A stretch of 64,000 nucleotides of DNA, from the NCBI GenBank assembly GCA_002692725.1, contig NZLU01000023.1:248001-312000 (forward strand), written 5' to 3'. The position numbers and the translations under genes were made by a program. This document shows, piece by piece, positions 8,498-16,784 of this stretch. Origin of the DNA: Ponticaulis sp. (lineage in GTDB: Bacteria; Pseudomonadota; Alphaproteobacteria; Caulobacterales; Hyphomonadaceae). The stretch's first letter is position 1; each line of letters starts with the position of its first letter. Below the pieces are notes generated by a model. It saw only the letters and a list, made by a program, of their open reading frames with translations. It was not told the DNA's origin and searched no databases.

Positions 8498-10255
8498 ATG
8501 TCTCGAGGAAAGACGATTGGACTGAGCGTCCTGGCGGTATTATTTGCTGGCGGCGCGCTGGCATATATGTATCGCGACTCAATTGGGTCCTCGGCGATAA
8601 CCTATCTTACTCGCGACTTAATTGGACCACGCCCTGCCTTCCAGAATGACAGCCAAAAGGTTCGAACGGAATGGGTCGAGATGCGTGACGGGACCCGGCT
8701 CTTTACCCGCATTTATCTGCCGGAAGGTGAGGGGCCATGGCCAACACTGCTTGTGCGCGATGCATACCAGTTCCAGCGCTATCTCACCTGTCATTACTAT
8801 GTGCGTTATGGATTTGCCTGTGTGCATCAGGATGTGCGCGGGCAGGGGGAGTCCGAAGGGGAATGGTATCCGCTCCGTCATGAGCAGTCAGACGGGCAGG
8901 ATACGCTGGCCTGGCTCACCGCACAGGAGTTTCAGAACAGGAATGTGGCGCTCATTGGTGGCTCCTATCTGGGACTCTCGCAGTGGGCTGTCGCGTCTGA
9001 TCTTCCTGATCAGGTGAAAACCATTGTGCCAACAACATCGCATGGTGACTTCTATGAAATGGTCTATCGGAACGGAAGTTTTACGCAGGGCGTTGCTGGT
9101 CTATGGTCCGCCGAGATTTTCTATCCGTTGTCTGAGAAACAGGATGCTGCGGATAAATGGATGGAAGAGGTGGTTCCCTTGCGACCCGCAGTGGACGCGC
9201 CACGGGACCAGTTCAAGGACGCCTGGACATCATACTCTGACTATATTCGCCATCCAGACAAAACCGATGCGTACTGGCAGCAGGACTATTATCAGAACCT
9301 CAGAACGGCTCATCGGTCTGTAGACGTGCCCGTGTTGTGGATTGCACGATGGCATGACTTCTTCCTCGAAGGCACGCTTGAGCAATTCGACGAACTTCCG
9401 ACCCGGGATGAGAGCTTGCTCCTGATTCAGCCAGGCCAGCATGCCGGTCTGACGGCAGACCTCAATTATGAAGCGGTGGGGTATACCGAGTTTGCGACAA
9501 CGCTTGCCTGGCTCAATCATCATCTCAAAGGCCAGCCTTTGCCGGACAAACTAAGGTCCAATGTGATTTACTACGAAAATGGCGCGGATCGCTGGCAACA
9601 AGCCTCGAAATGGCCCCGTAAGGCTGGCAGTTCTGTTGAGCTTCAGCTCGCCGATCTGGACGCATCCGCTAACTGCGGCGGCGCGCTGACGCCTGATCTG
9701 AAAATTGAATCTCTGGAGCCAACCCGCTTCGCTTACGACCCAGCGGATCCGGTGCGTACAAATGGCGGCGCCTTTATGCTGAACCCGAATTTCGCCCCTT
9801 CTGCCGTCGCAGAGCAATCAGACACTGCCTGTCAGCGTAAGGACATTCTCAGCTTTCGTTCGCTGCCATATGGGGATGGGCTTCATATCTCAGGCGATAT
9901 CTCAATCGAACTCTCTGTTTCGAGCTCCGCGCCTGATACCAGTTTCACGGTGAAGCTTTCTGAGGTGTTCGCCGATGGTCGTGTCTGTAACATTCGCGAT
10001 GACATCACGACCCTGTCGTCTCAAGGGCAGGCGGGTGCCAACCCGGCTCTGCTGAAATTTGATCTCATGCCCATTGACTGGACACTGAAGCCGGGCTCCC
10101 GATTGCAGCTGGATGTGTCTTCATCCAACTTCCCGGCGTTCCCAGCTCATACGAATACGGAGGGTCTGTGGAGCGAAGCAACTGAGAGCAAAATAGCTGA
10201 GCAAACTCTCTATTCAGGTCGACTCAAGCTGACCATTACGGACAAAAAGCAATAG
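8498..10255 (+). CDS. CocE/NonD-family (S15-type) serine hydrolase, membrane-anchored
   Basis: A 585-residue alpha/beta hydrolase of the X-Pro dipeptidyl-peptidase/CocE family. Members cleave esters or amides, including acyl and aromatic esters of natural products. An N-terminal membrane anchor spans about residues 6-24, so the enzyme probably faces the periplasm. The hydrolase domain begins near VEMRDGTRLFTRIYLPEGEGPWP; the nucleophile is Ser156 in GGSYLG, preceded by QDVRGQGESEG. The C-terminal part (from about 410) is the jelly-roll typical of this family, ending in SRLQLDVSSSNFPAF. An AGGAAAG ribosome-binding site supports the start. It sits behind a locus operator and converges on the SDR gene across a shared terminator. 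The substrate is unknown. Confidence 0.87.
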   Translation: MSRGKTIGLSVLAVLFAGGALAYMYRDSIGSSAITYLTRDLIGPRPAFQNDSQKVRTEWVEMRDGTRLFTRIYLPEGEGPWPTLLVRDAYQFQRYLTCHYYVRYGFACVHQDVRGQGESEGEWYPLRHEQSDGQDTLAWLTAQEFQNRNVALIGGSYLGLSQWAVASDLPDQVKTIVPTTSHGDFYEMVYRNGSFTQGVAGLWSAEIFYPLSEKQDAADKWMEEVVPLRPAVDAPRDQFKDAWTSYSDYIRHPDKTDAYWQQDYYQNLRTAHRSVDVPVLWIARWHDFFLEGTLEQFDELPTRDESLLLIQPGQHAGLTADLNYEAVGYTEFATTLAWLNHHLKGQPLPDKLRSNVIYYENGADRWQQASKWPRKAGSSVELQLADLDASANCGGALTPDLKIESLEPTRFAYDPADPVRTNGGAFMLNPNFAPSAVAEQSDTACQRKDILSFRSLPYGDGLHISGDISIELSVSSSAPDTSFTVKLSEVFADGRVCNIRDDITTLSSQGQAGANPALLKFDLMPIDWTLKPGSRLQLDVSSSNFPAFPAHTNTEGLWSEATESKIAEQTLYSGRLKLTITDKKQ

Positions 10256-10256
10256 A

Positions 10257-10283
10257 AAACGGTCGGCTCTACGCCGACCGTTT
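10257..10283. terminator. Bidirectional terminator between CocE and SDR genes
   Basis: An 11-bp perfect stem (AAACGGTCGGC / GCCGACCGTTT) with a 5-nt loop lies between two convergent genes and overlaps the SDR stop codon. A residues on one side and T residues on the other let it work on both strands. Confidence 0.75.
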
Positions 10284-11135
10284 GATCGATTTCCGGATTT
10301 TTTTAAGGGATTGAACCACCTGCGGGATGTAGGAGCTCGGCAAAAACCGAACCAGCAAATCCAATTGCTTCGCCTTGGGTGTGATAATGATTCGGCTTTT
10401 ACCCTTCGCTACGCCCCTCAGGATATCCAAAGCTGCATCGCGCGCTGGATAGGTCAGGAACTTCTCCTGATAAATCTTCACCATAGCTTCTGCCTGGCGT
10501 CTTACCTCTGGCGGCTCATCGCTCATTTCATTGCGTCGCTGATTGGCGATATTTGTTTTTACGCCGCCGGGATGCACAACAACAATCTGAGTGTCCTGTC
10601 CATTCATCATCGCATCCGCGCGCATGGCCTCAGTCAGACCGCGAACTGCGAATTTGGTCAGGCAATAAATCGCGATATTCGGCTGGGCCAGAAAGCCGTT
10701 AAGACTGGACATATTCACCAGCACGCTGCCGGGGTGCGCCGTCAAATGAGGAAGAAAAGCGCGCGACATGTGCAGCACGCCATTCAGATTGATATTCATC
10801 ACGCGATCAATGACTGCGTCCGAAGTTTCAGCAATCGAGCGTCCGCCGCCCGAGATCCCCGCATTGTTATAAAGCTGATCAATTCGGCCAAAGGCGGCCA
10901 GCACCTGATCGGGATATGCGTAGATCGAAGCGCTGTCTGCGACATCCAGAAACCGGCTGTGCACGTTTGCATTCAGCGCTTTCAGCATTTCAGCAGTTTC
11001 TGCCAATCCCTCGATATTCACGTCCGAAATTGCAAGCTTTGCGCCTTGTTCGGCGAGGCAGATTGCGAGTTCGCGCCCGATCCCACTGGCGGCTCCCGTC
11101 ACAACACAGACTTTGTTGTTGAACTTGGGCTTCAT
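10269..11135 (-). CDS. Short-chain dehydrogenase/reductase
   Basis: A 288-residue classical SDR that would oxidise an alcohol or reduce a ketone with NAD(P). The cofactor motif TGAASGIG is at 13-20, the NNAG motif is in YNNAGISGG, the catalytic serine is in NMSSLNG, and the active-site pair is in YCLTK. Its start lies 2 nt beyond the stop of the monooxygenase gene, so the two are co-transcribed and probably act in sequence: alcohol to ketone, then ketone to ester. No locus operator was found directly upstream of the pair. The closest relatives by look are SDRs paired with EthA-type flavin monooxygenases. The substrate is not readable. Confidence 0.88.
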   Translation of the reverse strand: MKPKFNNKVCVVTGAASGIGRELAICLAEQGAKLAISDVNIEGLAETAEMLKALNANVHSRFLDVADSASIYAYPDQVLAAFGRIDQLYNNAGISGGGRSIAETSDAVIDRVMNINLNGVLHMSRAFLPHLTAHPGSVLVNMSSLNGFLAQPNIAIYCLTKFAVRGLTEAMRADAMMNGQDTQIVVVHPGGVKTNIANQRRNEMSDEPPEVRRQAEAMVKIYQEKFLTYPARDAALDILRGVAKGKSRIIITPKAKQLDLLVRFLPSSYIPQVVQSLKKIRKSIKRSA

Positions 11136-11137
11136 GA

Positions 11138-12634
11138 CTAAGCCACCTCTGCTTCGCTTATGGCTGCCGGGGGCGAGGTCAGCTTGAGTTCAGGCTGCAA
11201 CACTTTCCGCGATTTGAAGGCGTGTTTGTCGGCAATATAGCTGGAGTTCATTTCCCACGGGAAATCCTGACCCTGTTTCGGCAAAATGCTAGCAGCGCGT
11301 TTCACATAGCCCGCGTCAAAGTCGAGCAGAGGACGGCTGTCCTGTTCGTCGGCTGGTTTTTCCGGCGTACAGATCAGCGCGCCTTGTTTGTCCATCTCCG
11401 TCAGCAAGTCACAGAAATGCTCGCACACCAGTCCGACTTTCAGGGTCCAGGAAGAGTTCGTATAACCTTGCGCGAAGCAGAAATTCGGCACGCCATCCAG
11501 CATCATTCCGCGATAGACGAGATGCTCGGAAATGGTGACCATTTCACCGGCAATTGTGAGCTGGACACCGCCGAACATCTGTAGTTTCAGCCCTGTGGCC
11601 AGGATGATGGCGTCAGCCTCAATATGCTCGCCGGATACCATTTGAACGCCGGTTTCGGTGAAGCGCTCAATCTGCCCCGTAACAACCGAGGCTTTCTTGT
11701 TTCGAAGGTCTTTGAAAAAGTCTGCATCCGGAACTGCGCAAAGCCTCTGATCCCAAGGATTATACGGCGGTGTGAAATGCGTTTCGGTCGGGTAATCGGC
11801 CGGCAAATTGCGCTTATTCATCTTCATGATGGTCTTGCGCGCATGATCGGGAAACTTTTGGCAATAAAGAAAAAATAGCCTCTGAATTCTGATGTTTTTC
11901 CACCGGATCAGCGCGTGAGCGGTTTTTTCAGGCAGCCATTTGCGCAGCTTCAGTGCCAGTTTGTCCTTCTTTGGGCGGGGCACAATATAGGTCGGTGTAC
12001 GTTGAATCTGCGTGACGTGTTCGGCCTTGTCAGTCATGGATGGCACAATGGTAACAGCCGTTGCGCCACTGCCGATCACCGCGATTTTCTTCCCTGAATA
12101 GTCAAAGTCGTCAGGCCAGAATTGAGGGTGAATGATATCGCCTTTGAAGTTTCCTTCGCCTTCGAAATCGGGACGGAAGCCTTCGTCATACTTGTAGTAT
12201 CCGGCCGCGCCGAAAAGCCACCGGGTCTGCAGTTCTTCCGTTTCACCGGACACAGTGTTCTCGACTTTGACTGTCCAGACGCCGGCTCTGTGATTCCAGT
12301 CCGCCGACAGGGCTTTTCGGTTAAAGCTGATGTGGGCGCCGAGGTCGTTTTCTTCGACTGTTTCATCCAGATAGCTCAGGATTTCGTCGGCTGAGGCAAT
12401 CGAGTTTTCGCTCGCCCAGGGTTTGAACTCATATGAAAAGGTGTAGAGGTCCGAATCTGAACGAATGCCAGGATATTTGAAAAGGTCCCAGGTCCCGCCA
12501 ATTCGGTTGCGTGCCTCAAGAATGGTCCATTTTCTTTGCGGGTGGTGGCGCTGCAGATAGCTTGCGCATCCAATCCCGGAAACGCCTGCGCCAATGATCA
12601 AGACATCGATAAGTTCAGTTGTTGTTGCGTTCAT
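11138..12634 (-). CDS. Flavin-dependent (EthA-like Baeyer-Villiger type) monooxygenase
   Basis: A 498-residue FAD/NADPH monooxygenase from ATG 12634; an in-frame ATG at 12661 would add nine residues, and neither has a strong ribosome-binding site. The FAD Rossmann motif GAGVSG is at 15-20. The Baeyer-Villiger fingerprint FxGxxxHxxxWP is intact as FKGDIIHPQFWP (about 163-174), and the NADPH-binding GSGATA follows (IAVIGSGATAVTIVPSM). Such enzymes turn ketones into esters or lactones. With the SDR next door and two serine esterases nearby, the order alcohol, ketone, ester, acid plus alcohol is a reasonable inference for aglycone breakdown. The ketone substrate (steroid, terpenoid, alkyl) is unknown. 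Confidence 0.9.
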   Translation of the reverse strand: MNATTTELIDVLIIGAGVSGIGCASYLQRHHPQRKWTILEARNRIGGTWDLFKYPGIRSDSDLYTFSYEFKPWASENSIASADEILSYLDETVEENDLGAHISFNRKALSADWNHRAGVWTVKVENTVSGETEELQTRWLFGAAGYYKYDEGFRPDFEGEGNFKGDIIHPQFWPDDFDYSGKKIAVIGSGATAVTIVPSMTDKAEHVTQIQRTPTYIVPRPKKDKLALKLRKWLPEKTAHALIRWKNIRIQRLFFLYCQKFPDHARKTIMKMNKRNLPADYPTETHFTPPYNPWDQRLCAVPDADFFKDLRNKKASVVTGQIERFTETGVQMVSGEHIEADAIILATGLKLQMFGGVQLTIAGEMVTISEHLVYRGMMLDGVPNFCFAQGYTNSSWTLKVGLVCEHFCDLLTEMDKQGALICTPEKPADEQDSRPLLDFDAGYVKRAASILPKQGQDFPWEMNSSYIADKHAFKSRKVLQPELKLTSPPAAISEAEVA

Positions 12635-12668
12635 GTGATGATCTTTTGTTGAACGCTTCATCTCTGGA

Positions 12669-12713
12669 AAAAATCAGCCGTCCCGAAAAACAGAGAGAAT
12701 TCCGGAACGGCTG
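12669..12713 (-). terminator. Rho-independent terminator of the carboxylesterase gene
   Basis: Read on the minus strand, a CAGCCGTTCCGG arm pairs with CGGGACGGCTG across a longer loop and is followed directly by a run of six T residues. It lies just past the carboxylesterase stop codon and separates it from the monooxygenase-SDR pair. Confidence 0.65.
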
Positions 12714-12758
12714 CAGTCTAGGGAGGAAGCGAGGATTTGGTTGCATGGGTTTGTCCGC

Positions 12759-14564
12759 TCAAGCCTCGCAAAACTGGTCAGCGAGTTCGTCGAAGCGGTC
12801 GGTTGGGTAGCTCTGAGACTGCGCAATCAACTTCATCACGCCAGCAATCTCACAGCGCTGTTTGTCATTCAGAAAGCGTGGGTCTGAGACGAATTCCGCG
12901 ATGATCTGCTCCGGCGTGTCACGCAGGCTTTCCGTTCTGATGCCGCCATCCGCTTTCGTATCAAGTACAAGCGTTTTCTGGCCTTCTGACCAGGCTGGCC
13001 AGTCAGCGACTGTTACGCCCTTCAGCTCACCACCGGGAAGACTTCGAGCAAACGCCCCCCAGAATGCCATCATATCGTGAGACAGGGCTCTGCGGCTGGA
13101 CTCCGTCGCAGGCTTGAAGAACATTTTGTCGTCCAGCCAGGCAAGCCGGAAGTCGCCCGACAGGAAGTTGACATCGATGCTGTGCATAGCGCCGATCAGC
13201 AAGGAAAAGTCGGTGAACATATATTTGCCCTGCTCATCCCAGTCGAAACGATAGGTGTAAGTCGGAGCGGTCAGCTTCTGAGACCGGATTTCAGCGATTT
13301 TGTGGACGCCGAGAGATGCCCAGAGGCGTGATGGATATTCGCCTGAAGCGATGTAAGCATCGCGATCTTTTGGCTGAAAAAATACTCCCAAGTACTTGTT
13401 GGTGAAGGCAGGGTTTTCCAGTGCGTAGACCCGGGTTTCATCGCGGTTGGTGCCGATAATGAGCGGAATGTCGCGGCTGGCGATACGCAGATCATTTCCG
13501 GCATTGTCCAGCTCCGGAAATGGAAGGACGACGCCATCGGCCGTGCTGTCGATATTGCCTATCTGACCTTCTGTAACATCGGACTCGGTCAGACCCAGGT
13601 AAGCATCGAAAATGGCACTTGCTCTGAGGCCCCTCAGCAATTTGGCTAGCGTCGCGCCATTGTCGGGAATGTTGGACGCAATTTCACCTTTTTCCCGAAG
13701 CAATACCAGAGCTTCGCTTGAGGATGCGCCGCGACGGTCGTTTTCGGTTTTCGGTCCTGTTTCGGCCTCTTCAAGTGTGTAGGTGCTGAACCCTGCGCTT
13801 TGAATGATCGCACCATCGAACAGACCCTCGGTAAGCGGCGACATCATTAACGCCGCGGTATTGAACCCACCAGCCGACTCCCCGAACAAGGTGATACGCT
13901 CTGGGTCACCGCCAAAGTTTGAAACATTGACGTTCACCCATTTCAGTCCCTCAATCAGATCGAGCAGACCGAAATTCATGGATCGATCGAGCTCGGTCTC
14001 TGCGGTTTGTCTCAGCGCTTCATGGCTGAACCAACCCATCGGGCCGAGGCGATAATTCAGTGCAACGACGATCACGCCTTCGCGTGCTGCCAGTCGGCCG
14101 AAGTCTGATTGACCTGCAAATCCGGTTGCGTTTCCACCACCATGAACCCAGACCATCACAGGTCGTGGCGCGTCGGCTTTGGCTGCAGGTGCCCAGATAT
14201 TCAGATAGAGGCAGTCTTCATCTCCGACCAGTTCGCCCTCTTCGCCGGGCAGGATTTGTGGCGAATTGATCTGCAGGCAGGCTTTTGTCGGCTCGGTTGC
14301 TGACAATGCTTCAGTGAGCGGTGCTGCTGGCCGCGGCGCACGCCAGCGCAACTCACCAACTGGAGGTTCCGCGAAGGGAATTCCAAACCAGCCAACCACA
14401 CCGATTTCATCATCTCGAACACCGGTGACCTGGCCCTGCTCTATCTCGGTCAGCGTCTCCGGCGCAGGCACGTAAGCCGTATCGGTGTCGGAGGCAGAAC
14501 TACATGAAGGCAGGAGAAGGGCGAAAGCAGCCATCGAGCATGTCAGCCAGTGCTTCTTGGTCAT
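12759..14564 (-). CDS. Type-B carboxylesterase lipoprotein
   Basis: A 601-residue carboxylesterase/lipase of the cholinesterase-like family. The N-terminus is a lipoprotein signal with lipobox LLPSC, lipidated at Cys21, so the enzyme is anchored to a membrane in the periplasm or at the cell surface. Family landmarks are present: GIPFAEPPVGELRW, EDCLYLNIWAP, the oxyanion-hole stretch VWVHGGG, and the nucleophile elbow GESAGG with Ser230. It would hydrolyse carboxylic esters. It is a single-gene unit with its own terminator and an imperfect copy of the locus palindrome 33 nt upstream, so it probably belongs to the same regulon. It may release acyl groups from a conjugate or open an ester formed by the Baeyer-Villiger enzyme (inference). 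Confidence 0.92.
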   Translation of the reverse strand: MTKKHWLTCSMAAFALLLPSCSSASDTDTAYVPAPETLTEIEQGQVTGVRDDEIGVVGWFGIPFAEPPVGELRWRAPRPAAPLTEALSATEPTKACLQINSPQILPGEEGELVGDEDCLYLNIWAPAAKADAPRPVMVWVHGGGNATGFAGQSDFGRLAAREGVIVVALNYRLGPMGWFSHEALRQTAETELDRSMNFGLLDLIEGLKWVNVNVSNFGGDPERITLFGESAGGFNTAALMMSPLTEGLFDGAIIQSAGFSTYTLEEAETGPKTENDRRGASSSEALVLLREKGEIASNIPDNGATLAKLLRGLRASAIFDAYLGLTESDVTEGQIGNIDSTADGVVLPFPELDNAGNDLRIASRDIPLIIGTNRDETRVYALENPAFTNKYLGVFFQPKDRDAYIASGEYPSRLWASLGVHKIAEIRSQKLTAPTYTYRFDWDEQGKYMFTDFSLLIGAMHSIDVNFLSGDFRLAWLDDKMFFKPATESSRRALSHDMMAFWGAFARSLPGGELKGVTVADWPAWSEGQKTLVLDTKADGGIRTESLRDTPEQIIAEFVSDPRFLNDKQRCEIAGVMKLIAQSQSYPTDRFDELADQFCEA

Positions 14565-14596
14565 GATTGATCCTTCCCCAATATGATTTTATAAAA

Positions 14597-14610
14597 ATTC
14601 CAGTTGGCAT
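14597..14610. promoter_or_regulatory. Imperfect operator palindrome upstream of the carboxylesterase gene
   Basis: ATTCCAGTTGGCAT differs from the consensus ATTCCA-NN-TGGAAT at one arm base. It lies 33 nt upstream of the esterase start codon. Confidence 0.5.
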
Positions 14611-14826
14611 TTTATTTACATAGGTCAGGTTTGGGATCAACTTTAATTTGCCGGTTGAGCTGAAGTGTCACGCATGGACCCGCAACAGGATTGTGCAGAT
14701 TTTTCGGTAATATTTCGGTTGGGGCACTGGGTTATATCCTCGAAACAGCGAATTTATCCGCTCTTTCGGGAATCTTTTCCCACCTGCATGGACAGCCGCA
14801 ATTTGCCCGGTTACAAGCATTAAACA

Positions 14827-14840
14827 ATTCCGAATGGAAA
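14827..14840. promoter_or_regulatory. Weak operator palindrome upstream of the acyl-CoA synthetase gene
   Basis: ATTCCGAATGGAAA keeps the TTCC/GGAA half-sites but has mismatches at the inner and outer positions. It lies 118 nt upstream of the acyl-CoA synthetase-rhamnosidase operon. Confidence 0.35.
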
Positions 14841-14957
14841 GTAATATTGGTGTCTTTTAGGGATTCCTGTCTCCGGCTTTGATGGGGCGGAGTTGCGTGA
14901 CCCAACCGCGAGACAGTTTAAGTTGGGCTGCGATCATCGCGGTCCCGGGAGAGAAAA

Positions 14958-16784
14958 ATGACGGATCGTCTTTCGCTTGCGGGGCGCATTCAAAGTGACT
15001 GGCGCTACATTTTCGGATTGCGGGATGTTGAGAAGCTGACGGGAAAATTTGGCCCGGACGCTATCCATCTTGTTCCCGATGAGCTGGAGTCGAGTATTGA
15101 TCGCTTCGGCTCAAACACAGCCTTTGTGTTTGAGGGGGTAGAAACGAGCTATCGGGAAATGGACGACCGGGCGAACCGGTTCGCAAACTGGGCGGCCGGG
15201 CAGGGTGTCTCAGCCGGAGATACGGTTGCTCTGTTTCTTGATAACCGCCCCGATCTGGTGAGCATGTGGTTTGGCTTGTCCAAGCTGGGCGTGACCGTCG
15301 CGCTGATCAATTCCAATCTATCCGGCAATGGTCTCATTCATTGTCTCCGCAGTGCTGGTGCTCGCGCTGTTGTCACCTGTGAAGAGCTGGCGCCTGTGCT
15401 CGCAGGGACACTGAGCGCTTCGCAAGATGATTTCACTGTTCATGTTCTGGGCGAGGATCAACTCGCCGAGGAGGCGCTCGAGGGAGTAAGCGCCCAACGG
15501 CCGTCACGCGAAAACAGAGCCCACCTTCGAGGCAAGGACGTCGCGCTCTATATTTATACCTCTGGTACGACCGGCTTGCCAAAAGCCGCTCGCATGAGCC
15601 ATTCGCGATGTCTGATCATGATGTCCGCATTGATCCGGCCGACGAAGGTCACGCCCTCAGACCGGGTGTATGAGACGCTTCCACTTTATCACGGGACGAC
15701 TGGCCTGTGTGGCGTGGGTCTGGCTCTGCTCAGTGGCGCGGCCATTATTTTGCGTCGCAAATTTTCGGCCTCGGCGTTCTGGCCAGACATTGTCGAACAC
15801 AAGGCCACCATGTTCGTCTATGTCGGTGAAGTCTGCCGCTATCTCATAAATCAACCGCCATCAGAGCTTGAGCAACAGCATAATGTCCGCTGCATCTTAG
15901 GCAATGGCTTGCGCGCGGATGTCTGGCAAAAGCTGCAGGCGCGTATCGGCATTCAGAAGATCGTGGAGTTCTACGGATCGACTGAAGGCAATATTTCGCT
16001 GCTCAATCTGGATTCCCGGGCAGGAGCCGTAGGGCGTGTGCCGCCGCTGATCCGTGATCGTATGCCCGTTCGGATCGTGGCCGTAGACAGGGCAAGCGGA
16101 GCCGCATTTCGTGAACCCAACGGTCTGTGCAGAGAGGCCGCAACGGGGGAGCCGGGCGAAGCCATTGGCGAGATCCGACTGGAAGACGCTCGTTGGCGTT
16201 TTGACGGATACAATGACAAACAGGCGACTGAGAAAAAAATCCTCCGCGATGTCTTCAGGCACGGCGATGCCTGGTTTCGGTCTGGCGATCTGATGAAACA
16301 GGATCATGACGGATACTTCTATTTCGTTGATCGCATGGGCGACACGTTCCGTTGGAAGTCAGAGAATGTCTCCACAAGTGAAGTCGAACTTGTCGTCAAT
16401 TCGGCTCCGGGCGTCGAAGTCGGTGCGGTTTTCGGTGTTGAAGTCCCCCGAAACGAGGGGCGGGCAGGTATGGCGGCGATCTGCGTAGCGCCGGAGTTTG
16501 ACCCATCGGCCTTCTATGCTCATGTCGACGCCGAACTCCCGACCTATGCGCGCCCTGTGTTCCTTCGGCTGCTGAAAAATCAGGTTCTGACCGGCACGAT
16601 GAAGATCCGGAAGACGGAAGTGCAACAGGCCTCCTACCAGCCAACACCCGGTGCGGCAGATGTGCTGATTGCCGATCCGACGCAAAAAACCTACCGACCG
16701 ATTACGCCGGAAGACCTCAACAACCTCAAGGAAGGGCATCTTCCGGGCCCCAAAAGAAAAGCGAAAACGGGGAGCAAGCCGTGA
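14958..16784 (+). CDS. Long-chain/FATP-like acyl-CoA synthetase
   Basis: A 608-residue AMP-forming acyl-CoA ligase. It would activate a carboxylic acid with ATP and CoA for beta-oxidation. The AMP-binding signature YTSGTTGLPKA is at about 200-210, the EFYGSTEGN adenylate motif lies near 337-345, and FRSGDLMKQDHDGYFYFVDRMGDTFRWKSENV near 437-468 is the hinge and second core motif. The overall look, including LINSNLSGNGLIHCL, is of the fatty-acid-transport-protein/very-long-chain branch, which also includes ligases for bile acids and steroid side chains. A GGGAGAG ribosome-binding site precedes it. Its stop overlaps the GTG start of the GH106 gene, so acid activation and rhamnose removal are translated from one message. 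The natural acid is unknown. Confidence 0.88.
   Translation: MTDRLSLAGRIQSDWRYIFGLRDVEKLTGKFGPDAIHLVPDELESSIDRFGSNTAFVFEGVETSYREMDDRANRFANWAAGQGVSAGDTVALFLDNRPDLVSMWFGLSKLGVTVALINSNLSGNGLIHCLRSAGARAVVTCEELAPVLAGTLSASQDDFTVHVLGEDQLAEEALEGVSAQRPSRENRAHLRGKDVALYIYTSGTTGLPKAARMSHSRCLIMMSALIRPTKVTPSDRVYETLPLYHGTTGLCGVGLALLSGAAIILRRKFSASAFWPDIVEHKATMFVYVGEVCRYLINQPPSELEQQHNVRCILGNGLRADVWQKLQARIGIQKIVEFYGSTEGNISLLNLDSRAGAVGRVPPLIRDRMPVRIVAVDRASGAAFREPNGLCREAATGEPGEAIGEIRLEDARWRFDGYNDKQATEKKILRDVFRHGDAWFRSGDLMKQDHDGYFYFVDRMGDTFRWKSENVSTSEVELVVNSAPGVEVGAVFGVEVPRNEGRAGMAAICVAPEFDPSAFYAHVDAELPTYARPVFLRLLKNQVLTGTMKIRKTEVQQASYQPTPGAADVLIADPTQKTYRPITPEDLNNLKEGHLPGPKRKAKTGSKP

Larger units (their letters stand above)
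14565..14957. other. Divergent promoter region between carboxylesterase and acyl-CoA synthetase genes
   Basis: A gap of 393 bases, AT-rich near the carboxylesterase. It carries two imperfect copies of the locus palindrome, at 14597-14610 and 14827-14840. I see no convincing gene or structured RNA in it. Confidence 0.5.

Noticed and set aside
12690..12706. ATTCCGGAA as another locus operator near the monooxygenase gene
   Set aside because: It lacks the TGGAAT arm and is better explained as part of the terminator hairpin.
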